Under the pieces are notes generated by a model. That model was not told the origin of the DNA. It made no database searches and saw only the letters and a list, made by a program, of their open reading frames with translations. The position numbers and the translations under genes are program-made. Below, in pieces: positions 32,789 to 41,377 of a stretch of 64,000 nucleotides of DNA. The stretch spans positions 310,001-374,000 of the forward strand of contig JAXMGT010000001.1 in assembly GCA_046347155.1 (NCBI GenBank), in the 5' to 3' direction. Within the stretch, counting starts at the first letter, position 1; each line of letters opens with the position of its first letter. The stretch comes from RPQJ01 sp046347155. Its GTDB lineage: Bacteria; Pseudomonadota; Gammaproteobacteria; Steroidobacterales; Steroidobacteraceae.

Positions 32789-33598
32789 ATGAATTCACAG
32801 CGCAACAAGAGCCGCTCCACCGAGTTCATCTTCGAGATCTTCTCGCTGATCGCGATCGCGGTGATCGTCCAGGGCGTGTACGCGACGGTCGTGCGCCCGC
32901 GCGCCGACGCGCTCCGCGAGCACGACATGAAGATGATGGAGACCGACAAGAACTACGTCCCGAAGCGATCGCCCTACGTGATCATCAAGGACTACGAGCA
33001 GGAGGTCTGCGTGATCCTCTCGCTGTGGGCGTTCGCGATCATGGGCTACAAGGCCTTCGCGGTCCGGCGTGCGCGCGCGATGCTCTCGACGGACCTGCTG
33101 TCGCTGCCCGAGGGCATGAAGATCCTGCCCGAGGACACGCGCGACTACGCCCGGCAGGTCGAGGCGCTGCCGGCGGAGCGCCGCGACGAACTCCTGCCGC
33201 GGGCGCTGCTCGCCGGGCTGCACCGGTTCGGTTCCACACGCAACATCCAGGACGTGTCGTCGGCCATCCACGGCGTCTGCCAGCTCGAGTTCGACCGGAT
33301 GGACTCGGAGCTCTCGATGGTGCGCTACGTCGCGTGGGCGATCCCCGCGATCGGCTTCGTCGGCACCGTGCGAGGCATCGGCGAGTCGCTGCAGCAGGCG
33401 CACAAGGCCGTCGAGGGCGACGTCTCGGGTGTCGTGGCCGGCCTCGGCGTGTCGTTCAACTCGACGCTGGTCGCGCTCGCGCTCAGCATCACGGTGATGT
33501 TCCTGCTGCACCAGATCCAGCTGCGGCAGGAGCGTGCGGTGCTCGACACCGAGGAATACCTCGACCAGAGCATCGTGCGCCAGATGCTGGTGAACTGA
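32789..33598 (+). CDS. MotA/TolQ/ExbB-like proton-channel protein
   Basis: A 269-residue inner-membrane protein with hydrophobic segments near residues 12-34, 68-90, 178-200 and 220-240. The third and fourth segments carry the family signature: WAIPAIGFVGTVRGIGESLQQ matches the TolQ/ExbB GLLGTVxG motif. VVAGLGVSFNSTLVALALSITVMFLLH matches the following pore helix with small/Thr residues. In ExbB-ExbD, TolQ-TolR, MotA-MotB and ZorA-ZorB, such subunits form a pentamer around two partner TM helices carrying an Asp. The two VWA proteins encoded downstream have suitable N-terminal helices. It is the likely ion-driven motor of this cluster. Confidence 0.85.
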   Translation: MNSQRNKSRSTEFIFEIFSLIAIAVIVQGVYATVVRPRADALREHDMKMMETDKNYVPKRSPYVIIKDYEQEVCVILSLWAFAIMGYKAFAVRRARAMLSTDLLSLPEGMKILPEDTRDYARQVEALPAERRDELLPRALLAGLHRFGSTRNIQDVSSAIHGVCQLEFDRMDSELSMVRYVAWAIPAIGFVGTVRGIGESLQQAHKAVEGDVSGVVAGLGVSFNSTLVALALSITVMFLLHQIQLRQERAVLDTEEYLDQSIVRQMLVN

Positions 33599-33611
33599 TC
33601 CCGGGGCCCGC

Positions 33612-35003
33612 GTGGACCGCATCGCGATCGAGCTGAACGATGCGGGGCTGCTCGCGTCGTCCGACCCCCGGGTCGCCGACGCGGCACTGGCCCCGAGCCC
33701 GGGCATCGCGACGACGGTCGACGGCCGGCTGCTGGTCGGGGAGGCCGCCGCGCGCCGCTGGCGCCTCGCGCCGCTCGCGGCGCACAACCGCTACTGGCTC
33801 GAGCTCGACAACGCGGTGCCCGGCGCGCCGCCCGCGCCGCCGATGACGGCCGCGGACCTGGCCCACGCACAGCTCGTCGAGCTGCTGGCCGGGTCCACGG
33901 CGACGGGCGTCCTGGCAGCCGTGCCCCCCGGCTGGCGGCGCGAGCAGCTCGGCCTGCTGGCTGGCATCGTCGGCGAAACCGGCAGGCCGTTGCAGGGCCT
34001 CGTGGACGCAGGGCTCGTCGCCTGCACGACGGTTCCGGCCGCTCGCCGGATGCTGCACCTCGACCTGCAGCTGCACCAGGCCGTGCTCACGGTCGTCGAG
34101 CACTCGGGCGCCGAGGGGGTCCTGCGCCGCACCGCGTACGAGCTGCTGCCGGAGGCCGGCGACGTCGCCGTGCAGCAGGCGCTCGCGGCATACGTCGCGG
34201 CCGCGTTCGTCCGCGACACGCGCTACGACCCGCTGCACCATGCGTCGGGCGAGCAGGCGCTCTACGACCGGGTGCCCGGGTGGCTCGAGGCCTGTGGCGC
34301 GGACGGCGAGGTGGCCGCCGAACTGCTCGCGGGACCGGTCACGCACCGCGCGACGCTGCGCCGCGGCGGCTTCACGGAGGCGGCCGCGCGCTGCGTCGGC
34401 GACCTGCTGCGGCTCGTGCAGTCCGGGCGGCCGGCCGGCCAGCCCGTGCGCCTGTGCGTCTCGGCGCGTGCGGCCGCGGTGCCGGGACTCCTCGACCGGC
34501 TCGCGGAACTGCGCGACTGCGACGTCGTCGTGCTCGGCCGGGGCGCCGTGCTGCGCGGCGTGCTCGCGCAGGGGGATGCGATCGCCCGTCCGCCCGAGGC
34601 GCTCGTGCTGGTGCACCGGCTGCCGTCGCCGCCGCTCGCCGAGCCGGCCGCGACGTCGGCCGCCGCGATCCCGCCGGCCGATCGTCCGACTCACGTGCTG
34701 CTCGACGGCGTCGCCCACGCGGTCGGCGCGCGCCCGCTCGGTCTCGGCAGTGCGCCGGGTGCGGGCCGCACGCTCGCGCTGCCGGCGGGCGTGCCGGGAC
34801 TCTCGCGCCTCCACTGCACGCTGCGCCTCGAGTCGGGCGCGGTGCTCGTCGAGGACCGCAGCACGTACGGCACGTACGTCAACGGCGAGCGCGTCGCCGG
34901 GCGCGCCGAACTCCGCGTGGGCGACGTGCTGCGGCTCGGCACGCCGGGCGTCGCACTGACGATGATCCGGGTGGTCGCGGACGATGGCACGCCGCAAGTT
35001 TGA
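33612..35003 (+). CDS. Hsp70/actin-like (ASKHA) protein with C-terminal FHA domain
   Basis: A 463-residue cytoplasmic protein with GTG start. Residues 1-350 look like a diverged Hsp70/actin-fold ATPase: an N-terminal IAIELNDAGL strand, the VGEAAARRWR segment after an Hsp70-like early region, and a HLDLQLHQAVLTVVEH phosphate-loop-like hairpin. The canonical DxGGGT glycines are missing, so ATPase activity is doubtful. Residues about 373-450 are a good FHA domain with LSRLHCTLRLES and DRSTYGTYVNGE, able to bind phosphothreonine. It would be the natural reader of the kinase at 27757. It overlaps the first VWA gene by 20 nt. Confidence 0.72.
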   Translation: MDRIAIELNDAGLLASSDPRVADAALAPSPGIATTVDGRLLVGEAAARRWRLAPLAAHNRYWLELDNAVPGAPPAPPMTAADLAHAQLVELLAGSTATGVLAAVPPGWRREQLGLLAGIVGETGRPLQGLVDAGLVACTTVPAARRMLHLDLQLHQAVLTVVEHSGAEGVLRRTAYELLPEAGDVAVQQALAAYVAAAFVRDTRYDPLHHASGEQALYDRVPGWLEACGADGEVAAELLAGPVTHRATLRRGGFTEAAARCVGDLLRLVQSGRPAGQPVRLCVSARAAAVPGLLDRLAELRDCDVVVLGRGAVLRGVLAQGDAIARPPEALVLVHRLPSPPLAEPAATSAAAIPPADRPTHVLLDGVAHAVGARPLGLGSAPGAGRTLALPAGVPGLSRLHCTLRLESGAVLVEDRSTYGTYVNGERVAGRAELRVGDVLRLGTPGVALTMIRVVADDGTPQV

Positions 35004-36078
35004 CATCTTCAGCATGTCCTTCCTGGACACGATCTGCTGCGCGTTCGGCGCGGTCGTCCTGCTGTATATGGTGATCAACGCGAACGCGGGTCGCAGCTTC
35101 GAGAAGCAGACGTCCGACCTGCACGCCGAAGTCGACAAGCTCGAGGACCAGGTGCTGAAGGGCTACCAGGACCTCGTCGTGATGCGCAACGCGCTGCGAG
35201 ACGCCGACCAGCAGATCCTGCGGGCCGAGGGCCGCTCGACCGTCGCGCTCGAGGAGCGTGCGAAGCTCGAGCAGGAGCTCGCCGACGCCGACAAGCAGAC
35301 GCTGTCGAAGCGCGAGGAAATCGAGCGGCTCAAGGCCGACCTCAAGTCGCTGCAGGAGGGCGAGCGGCGGTTGAACGCGGGCACGCCGAGCCCGGGGAAG
35401 CCGGGCAACCGGATCAAGGGCTTCGTCGGCAGCGGCAACCGCCAGTACCTGAGCGGTCTCAAGCTCGGGGGGAGCCACGTGCTGATCCTCGTCGACGCCT
35501 CCGCCAGCATGCTCGACGAGACGGTCGTGAACGTGATCCGGATGCGCAACATGCCGGAGTACCAGCGGCTCCGGTCCGAGAAGTGGCGTCGCGCGGTCGC
35601 GACCGTCGACTGGCTGACGGCGCAGATCCCGGACAAGTCGAAATTCCAGGTCCTCGCGTTCAACACCCGCGCGTGGGCCCTCGACAAGGGCACGGACGGT
35701 CGCTGGCTCGACGGCAGTGACGCCGGCGCGCTGGCCGACGTGATGCGCACGCTGCGCCAGACCGTGCCGCAGGACGGCACCAGCCTCGAGAACGTGTTCG
35801 CGGCGATGAATGCGCTCTCGCCCGCGCCGGACAACGTCTACCTGATCACCGACGGCCTGCCGACGCAGGGCGCGTCGCCCCCGCTGGTCCGCAAGACGAT
35901 CGACGGCGACGGACGCCTGAGCCTGTTCCAGAAGGCGATCGGGAAGTACCCGTCGCGCGTTCCGCTCAACGTGATCCTGATGCCGATGGAAGGCGACCCG
36001 ATGGCACCGGGTTCGTACTGGGCGCTCGCGCGACGCACCGGCGGCTCGTTCCTGATGCCGGCGAAGGACTGGCCATGA
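34984..36078 (+). CDS. VWA-domain protein with ExbD/MotB-like N-terminal helix (1)
   Basis: A 364-residue protein. Residues 9-31 (FSMSFLDTICCAFGAVVLLYMVI) form a single TM helix with Asp15 at its start, resembling the TPxIDVxLxLLIIFM helix of ExbD/TolR. Residues 38-130 are a charged, coiled-coil-like stalk. A von Willebrand A domain runs from about residue 162, with an intact MIDAS: DASAS at 171-175, the Thr in QDGTSL and the Asp in LITDGLPTQG. Topology predicts a periplasmic VWA domain on a stalk above the channel. It overlaps the Hsp70/FHA gene (20 nt) and the second VWA gene (4 nt), so all are in one operon. Confidence 0.82.
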   Translation: MARRKFDIFSMSFLDTICCAFGAVVLLYMVINANAGRSFEKQTSDLHAEVDKLEDQVLKGYQDLVVMRNALRDADQQILRAEGRSTVALEERAKLEQELADADKQTLSKREEIERLKADLKSLQEGERRLNAGTPSPGKPGNRIKGFVGSGNRQYLSGLKLGGSHVLILVDASASMLDETVVNVIRMRNMPEYQRLRSEKWRRAVATVDWLTAQIPDKSKFQVLAFNTRAWALDKGTDGRWLDGSDAGALADVMRTLRQTVPQDGTSLENVFAAMNALSPAPDNVYLITDGLPTQGASPPLVRKTIDGDGRLSLFQKAIGKYPSRVPLNVILMPMEGDPMAPGSYWALARRTGGSFLMPAKDWP

Positions 36079-37082
36079 GGCGTCGTCGCGGCCGGGACTT
36101 CGAAGTCTTCAGCATGTCGTTCCTCGACACGATCACCTGCGCGTTCGGTTCGGTGATCCTGCTGTTCGTGCTGAGCAAGTTCGGCGAGCCGCAGGCCCAC
36201 GAGAAGGCCCGCGAGGACCTGCACGGGCAGGTGCTCGCGCTGCAGAAGGAACTCGAGGAGATCCGCGGCGAGACGGAGATCCTGAACCGCGACCTGCAGG
36301 GCCGCCGGACCGAACTCTCGGAGCAGAAGCAGCGGCTGGCCAGGTTGAGCGGCGACGTGAGCAGCCTGCGCGGACGCTACCGCGCGTCGACCCAGGAGTC
36401 CGAGGTCAGCAACAGGATCCAGGGCCAGCTCGTGGCGGCCCAGCAGGAACTCACCGAGGAGATGAAGCGCCTGCAGGCGAGCAATCCGAAGCGCTCGGCC
36501 GACGATGCGGTCGCGGGCCTGCCGGTCGACAGCGAGTACATCATCTTCATCATCGACACCTCGGGCTCGATGGCCAACTACGCCTGGCCCCTCATGATGA
36601 AGAAGATGCAGGAGGTGCTGGACGCGTACCCGACCGTGAAGGGCTGGCAGGTGATGAGCGACGAGGGCGGGTACATGTTCCCGTCCTACCGCGGCCGCTG
36701 GCTGCCGGACACGCCGGCGCAGCGCAAGCTCGTGCTCGAGCGGCTGCGGGACTGGTTCCCGTTCTCGAACTCGAGCCCGGTCGAGGGGATCGTCGAGGCG
36801 ATCCGCACCTACTACGCCAGCGGCCTCAAGATCAGCCTCTACGTGTTCGGCGACGAGTTCACCGGCTCGTCGGTCGACTCGGTCGTCCGGACGGTGGACA
36901 TGATGAACCGCGAGGACAGAACCGGGCAGCGGCGCGTGCGGATCAACGCTCTCGGCTTCCCGGTACGGCCCGACGCGCCGCAGGTCACGAGCGTTCGCTT
37001 CGCCACGCTGATGCGGATCCTCTGCGACCGCAACGGCGGCACGTTCGTCGGGCTGAACGAGCCCGGCAGCTACACGCGCTGA
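36075..37082 (+). CDS. VWA-domain protein with ExbD/MotB-like N-terminal helix (2)
   Basis: A 335-residue paralogue of the preceding protein. The N-terminus repeats its motif almost exactly (FSMSFLDTITCAFGSVILLFVLS, Asp18), followed by a longer coiled coil (residues 40-135, e.g. EEIRGETEILNRDLQGRRTEL). The VWA domain has DTSGS at 161-165. The Thr-bearing MIDAS loop is less clear than in paralogue 1; the third acidic position may be VFGDEF. Divergence beyond the membrane segment suggests the two proteins have different partners but share the same channel. ATG overlaps the upstream stop (ATGA). A lipoprotein gene follows after 24 nt. Confidence 0.8.
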   Translation: MRRRRGRDFEVFSMSFLDTITCAFGSVILLFVLSKFGEPQAHEKAREDLHGQVLALQKELEEIRGETEILNRDLQGRRTELSEQKQRLARLSGDVSSLRGRYRASTQESEVSNRIQGQLVAAQQELTEEMKRLQASNPKRSADDAVAGLPVDSEYIIFIIDTSGSMANYAWPLMMKKMQEVLDAYPTVKGWQVMSDEGGYMFPSYRGRWLPDTPAQRKLVLERLRDWFPFSNSSPVEGIVEAIRTYYASGLKISLYVFGDEFTGSSVDSVVRTVDMMNREDRTGQRRVRINALGFPVRPDAPQVTSVRFATLMRILCDRNGGTFVGLNEPGSYTR

Positions 37083-37106
37083 CCGGGGCGTGAGAGGATC
37101 GAGGCG

Positions 37107-37763
37107 ATGACGAACCGGATGCCCCGCCTCGCGCGCCTGCTCGCGGTCCTCGGCCTGGCCGCCGCGGCGGGCAGCTGCACGACGCAGTTCGAGGCCGAAC
37201 CGAGCATCCCGGAGCCGCTGATCGAGAAGATCCCGCTCGTGATCGGCGTCTACCTGTCGCCCGAGTTCCGCACGAAGGTCTATGCGGAGGAACGGGACGG
37301 CGGCGACTACAGCATCTCGATCGGCAAGGCGCAGACCGACGGGTTCATGCGGCTGATGTCGGCGCTGTTCGAGCAGGCGATACCCGTCGACGCCGTCGAC
37401 GCGGCCGCGCGCACCGACCCGCGGATCCGCGGCGTCATCGAGCCGGTGCTCGAGGACTTCGCGTTCGTCACGCCCTACGACTCGGGCACCGACGCCTATG
37501 CGGTGAGCCTGCGCTACAAGGTGACGGGCTACCGGGCCGACGGCCAGGTCGTCGACAGCTGGACGTTCACCGGCTACGGCGCCGCGAAGAACGAGGGCAT
37601 GCTGCCGAGCGGCGAGGAAGCGCTGCGCACGGCCGTGCGGCTCGCGATGCGGGACGCCGGGGCGAAGCTCGCCACCGAACTGCGCGACCAGGCGGTCGTG
37701 CGCGGCCTGCTGCCGGCCTCGGACGCCGCGCCGGCGCCGGCCGAGGTCACGCCGCCCCCCTGA
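37107..37763 (+). CDS. Hypothetical lipoprotein (last gene of the + strand run)
   Basis: A 218-residue predicted lipoprotein. The signal is LLAVLGLAAAAGSC with lipobox AGSC. The mature part has a central beta domain (KIPLVIGVYLSPEFRTKVY, then YAVSLRYKVTGYRADGQVVDSWTFTGYG). It ends in a Pro/Ala tail. The pattern resembles small outer-membrane assembly lipoproteins that are often described only as hypothetical. It begins 24 nt after the second VWA gene and ends 3 nt before the convergent TPR gene, so it closes the operon. Possibly the outer-membrane anchor of the system; inference. Confidence 0.7.
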   Translation: MTNRMPRLARLLAVLGLAAAAGSCTTQFEAEPSIPEPLIEKIPLVIGVYLSPEFRTKVYAEERDGGDYSISIGKAQTDGFMRLMSALFEQAIPVDAVDAAARTDPRIRGVIEPVLEDFAFVTPYDSGTDAYAVSLRYKVTGYRADGQVVDSWTFTGYGAAKNEGMLPSGEEALRTAVRLAMRDAGAKLATELRDQAVVRGLLPASDAAPAPAEVTPPP

Positions 37764-37766
37764 GCG

Positions 37767-39278
37767 TCAGCCGCTGCCGGGCGGCGGCGATTCCGGCACC
37801 GGGTCGGGCGTCGCGTCCGGCACTGGCGCGGGCGCCGGGGTTGCCGCGGGCGGCGTCGACGCCGGCGCCGCCGGGGCGGCGTCCGGCAGGTCCTGCTCGC
37901 GCACGTAGAAAGGCTGGACCAGCGTCACGCCCGTCGTCGCGACCGGGGCGCCGCCGGCGAACCGCGGGCGATAGATCGCGTCCTCGGCCGCGTCGGTGGC
38001 CCGCTCGGCGCGATCGGGGTCGCCCGAGTCGTCGGTCACCTTGATCGAGTCGACCGTTCCGCGCGCGCCGACCACGAGTTCGAGGTGCACCTCGCGCAGG
38101 ACCGCGCGTGCGCCCGCCGGGTCCGCGTAGCGGTTCCAGCCGAACGGCGGCCGGTACACGAGCAGCACCGGCTGTCCGAAGATCAGTTCGCCGACGGGCT
38201 TGCCGTCCATCTCGGCACCTTCGGCGGCCCGCCACGCGAGCAGGTAGCTGTCGAGCGCACGCGCGAACTGCCGCCGCGACTGGTACCAGTCCCCGAGCAG
38301 CGTCCGGGTGTCGGCGACCTGCAGCGCCGACTGCGGGGACTGCGCGCCGGCCACGGCGACGGCGCGCTCGAGCGCGCGCTGGCCCTCGGCCGTCACGGTC
38401 GAGACCGAGACTTCCGGCGCGGCCGGTGCGGTCGGGTCGACGAAGTACGTGCGCCGCGCCTCGTCGGGCGTCTGCGGCAGGTCGGACGAGGGGTCGAGCA
38501 GCTGGCGGCGGGCACATTCGCCGAGCGCGGTGAGCGGGCCGATCAGCGCACCGGCATTCTCGCCCTGCAGGTCCTCGATGATCGAGATCGCGCGGTTCAG
38601 GGCCGTGCGCGACTGGTCGTACGCGCCCACCGCCGAGAGCCAGCGACCGGTGTCCTCGAGCTCCGAGGCGTACTGGAGGCTCTTCTCGCCGTACCGGCGC
38701 CCGACCGACTTGAGCAGGTAACGGTGGACCCGCAGTGCGTCGGGGTTCCGGTTCAGCTGGGTCAGCGCGTCGGCGAACTTCCGCAGGTACGGCACCTGCT
38801 CCTCGCTGAAGAGTCCCTGGTTCCGCCGCACGAGCGCGATCGCCTGTTCGTACCTCGCGACCGCGAGGTCGTAGCGCTTGCCGGCGTAGTAGGTGTTCGC
38901 GAGTCCCGCCTGCGCCCGCGCGAGCCGCGCATCGTTGCGCTGGCCCGAGGACTCGATCAGCTCGATCACGCGCAGGTAGTGCGTCTCCGCCTGCACGTAG
39001 TCGAGGTTCAGGTACTCGGCGAGCGCGAGGTTCATCAGCGCCACCTGCAGGTACTCGCCGCCGTCGCCCGGCTCGACCTCGGCCGCCGCGAGCAGCCGGT
39101 TTGCCTCGGCGACCGCCTGCGGGTATTCCTTCAATGCAATGAGTCGCTTGAACTCACCGGTCGGCGCGGCCGGGACCGTGGCGGGGGTCGAAGGGCCGTC
39201 GGCTCCGGCCGAGGTCACGGCGAGCGCCGCTGCCCCGATCAGGCCGAGTGCCCCGCGCCGGAACCCGCGGCGAGCCAC
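37767..39278 (-). CDS. Exported TPR protein with TonB-C-like C-terminal domain
   Basis: A 503-residue protein. The GTG start at 39278, 8 nt after the nadE stop, gives a signal peptide (RRGFRRGALGLIGAAALAVTSAGA). Residues 40-330 are TPR-like helical repeats (EYLNLDYVQAETHYLRVIE, YYAGKRYDLAVARYEQAI). Residues about 400-465 resemble a TonB C-terminal domain: ELVVGARGTVDSIKVTDDSG, then DAAEDAIYRPRFAGG and VTLVQPFYV. A Pro/Ala tail ends the protein. Such a domain usually couples an ExbB/ExbD motor to an outer-membrane partner. It lacks the N-terminal TonB anchor, so it may be a periplasmic transmitter. Its 3' end faces the ExbB/VWA operon with a 3-nt gap. Confidence 0.72.
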   Translation of the reverse strand: MARRGFRRGALGLIGAAALAVTSAGADGPSTPATVPAAPTGEFKRLIALKEYPQAVAEANRLLAAAEVEPGDGGEYLQVALMNLALAEYLNLDYVQAETHYLRVIELIESSGQRNDARLARAQAGLANTYYAGKRYDLAVARYEQAIALVRRNQGLFSEEQVPYLRKFADALTQLNRNPDALRVHRYLLKSVGRRYGEKSLQYASELEDTGRWLSAVGAYDQSRTALNRAISIIEDLQGENAGALIGPLTALGECARRQLLDPSSDLPQTPDEARRTYFVDPTAPAAPEVSVSTVTAEGQRALERAVAVAGAQSPQSALQVADTRTLLGDWYQSRRQFARALDSYLLAWRAAEGAEMDGKPVGELIFGQPVLLVYRPPFGWNRYADPAGARAVLREVHLELVVGARGTVDSIKVTDDSGDPDRAERATDAAEDAIYRPRFAGGAPVATTGVTLVQPFYVREQDLPDAAPAAPASTPPAATPAPAPVPDATPDPVPESPPPGSG

Positions 39279-39286
39279 GTCCGGCC

Positions 39287-41377
39287 TCAGCGTCCGCGCC
39301 GCGGGCCGCCCGGCACGCCGGCGCGAAGTTCGTCGAGCCACACGGTCGCCGGTGCGTCCGACGGCGCGCGCCAGTCGCCGCGTGGCGACAGCGAGCCGCC
39401 CGAGCCGACCTTCGGTCCGTTCGGCATCGCCGAGCGCTTGAACTGGCTGCCCTGGAAGAAGCGCACCACGAACACCTCGAGCCAGTGGCGGATCGCGGCG
39501 AGGTCGTACTCGCGGCGCTCGGCCTCCGGCACCGTGCTCGGCCACGCGCCCTGCGCGCGGTCGCCCCAGGCCGCGTGCGCGAGGAACGCGACCTTGCTCG
39601 GCCGGTAGCCGAAGCGGCTCAGGTAGTAGAGGTTGAAGTCCTGCAGCTCGTACGGGCCGACGACGGCTTCGGACGAGTGCACCGGCGTCTCGCCGGGCCC
39701 GGGCACGAGTTCGGGCGAGATGCGCGTGTCGACGATCCTCGCGAGCACCGCGCAGGTCTTCGCGTCGAACTGCCGGGTCGCGACCAGCCAGCGCACCAGG
39801 TGCTGGATCAGCGTCTTCGGCACCGACGCGTTCACGTTGTAGTGAGACATGTGGTCGCCGACGCCGTAGGTCGTGAAGCCGAGCGCGAGTTCGGACAGGT
39901 CGCCGGTGCCGAGCACGAGGGCGCCCTCGAGGTTCGCGAGCCGGAACAGGTGCGAGGTGCGCTCGCCGGCCTGGGCGTTCTCGAACGTGACGTCGTAGAC
40001 CTTTCGTCCGCGCGCGTACGGGTGGCCGATGTGGCGCAGCGTCAGCTCGGCGGACGGCCGTATGTCGATCTCGCCGGCGGAGATCCCGAGGGCCTTCATC
40101 AGTGCGCGGGCGCTGTCGAACGTGTGCCGGGTCGTGCCGAAGCCGGGCATCGTGTAGCCGAGCACGTTGCGGCGGGGCAGCCCGAGCCGGTCGAACGCCC
40201 GGACCGCAACGAGCGCGGCCTGCGTCGAATCGAGTCCGCCCGAGATGCCGATCACGACCTTCTCGAGCCGCGTCGCGGCGAGGCGCTTCATCAGGCCCTC
40301 GACCTGGATGTCGTAGACCTCCGCGCAGCGTTCGTCGAGACGGGCCGTGTCGGAGGGTACGTACGGGAAGCGCTCGATCCGGCGCCGCAGCGGCACGCGA
40401 CCGCGCGGCACCCCGAGCTCGAACTCGATCCGGCGGAACGCCGCGAGCTCGCCCGCGTGCTGCGCTGCCGTGTCGCCGAAGCTCGTGAGCCGCGTGCGCT
40501 CCTGGCGCAGGTGGTCGAGGTCCACGTCCGCGGTCACGAGGCCGGGTTCGCGCGGGAACCGGGTCGACTCCGCGAGCCGCTCGCCGTTCTCGTAGACGAG
40601 CGCATGGCCGTCCCACGCGAGGTCGGTCGTGGACTCGCCGGGCCCGGCGGCCGAGTACAGGTACGCATTGACGCACTTCGCCGACTGCGACGCGCAGAGC
40701 AGCCGGCGGTAGTCGGCCTTGCCCACCGTGACGTCGCTGGCCGAGAGGTTCGCGATCACGGTGGCGCCCGCGAGCGAGGCGAGCGTGCTCGGCGGCAGCG
40801 GTACCCAGAGGTCCTCGCAGAGCTCGAGGTGCAGCACGAAGCCTTCGAGGTCCGTCGCGGCGAACAGCAGGCGGTTGCCGAACGGGACGTCCTGGCCGAG
40901 CAGCCGTATCCGGGTCGTGCGCGCCTGTGCGGCCGGCGCGAACTGGCGCTTCTCGTAGAACTCGCGGTAGTTCGGCAGGTAGGTCTTCGGGACGGCGCCG
41001 AGCAGTCGGCCGCGGTGCACGAGCACGGCGCAGTTGAACAGCCGGTCGTCGGCCCGGACGGGGAGGCCGACCGCGATCGCGGGCGAGAGCCGCCGGCTCG
41101 CCTCGACGACCCGGGCCAGCGCGGCCACGGCGGCGTCCTGCAGTGCGTCCTGCTGGAACAGGTCCTCGTTCGAGTACGCCGAGAGCCCGAGTTCCGGGAA
41201 CACGGCCAGCACGGCCTTGTCCTCGTGGGCTCGCCGGGCCAGCGCCAGCGTTTCGGCGGCGTTGTAGTCGGGCGAGGCAACCTCGACCCGCGGGGTCGCG
41301 ACGGCGACCCGGGCGTACCCGTGCCGGTAGATCGATTCGAACGGGGGTCCCGTGCGGGACCCGCGGGACGTGGCCAT
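39287..41377 (-). CDS. nadE: Glutamine-dependent NAD+ synthetase
   Basis: A 696-residue two-domain NAD+ synthetase using glutamine as nitrogen donor. The N-terminal nitrilase-fold glutaminase has the catalytic triad Glu in VFPELGLSAY, Lys in PKTYLPNY and Cys in LELCEDLWVP. The C-terminal ATP-pyrophosphatase domain has the P-loop GISGGLDSTQ and the GTGDLSELALGF signature. This is the long form found in bacteria lacking a separate ammonia-channel partner. The ATG at 41377 is chosen because upstream sequence (frame open to 41521) is low-complexity and family-unlike. It is probably cotranscribed with the TPR/TonB-C gene. Confidence 0.95.
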   Translation of the reverse strand: MATSRGSRTGPPFESIYRHGYARVAVATPRVEVASPDYNAAETLALARRAHEDKAVLAVFPELGLSAYSNEDLFQQDALQDAAVAALARVVEASRRLSPAIAVGLPVRADDRLFNCAVLVHRGRLLGAVPKTYLPNYREFYEKRQFAPAAQARTTRIRLLGQDVPFGNRLLFAATDLEGFVLHLELCEDLWVPLPPSTLASLAGATVIANLSASDVTVGKADYRRLLCASQSAKCVNAYLYSAAGPGESTTDLAWDGHALVYENGERLAESTRFPREPGLVTADVDLDHLRQERTRLTSFGDTAAQHAGELAAFRRIEFELGVPRGRVPLRRRIERFPYVPSDTARLDERCAEVYDIQVEGLMKRLAATRLEKVVIGISGGLDSTQAALVAVRAFDRLGLPRRNVLGYTMPGFGTTRHTFDSARALMKALGISAGEIDIRPSAELTLRHIGHPYARGRKVYDVTFENAQAGERTSHLFRLANLEGALVLGTGDLSELALGFTTYGVGDHMSHYNVNASVPKTLIQHLVRWLVATRQFDAKTCAVLARIVDTRISPELVPGPGETPVHSSEAVVGPYELQDFNLYYLSRFGYRPSKVAFLAHAAWGDRAQGAWPSTVPEAERREYDLAAIRHWLEVFVVRFFQGSQFKRSAMPNGPKVGSGGSLSPRGDWRAPSDAPATVWLDELRAGVPGGPRRGR

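Noticed and set aside
29952..32798. 948-codon open frame antisense to the FHA/PEGA/FGE gene
   Set aside because: Shadow of a long GC-rich gene; no motif or start context.
27757..37082. Type VI secretion regulatory cluster (PpkA/Fha/TagR)
   Set aside because: Parts are similar but no TssA-M, Hcp, VgrG or ClpV gene is present.
32789..37082. Zorya anti-phage system
   Set aside because: ZorA/ZorB-like logic is present, but no ZorC/ZorD or ZorE gene, and VWA domains replace the ZorB OmpA-like domain.
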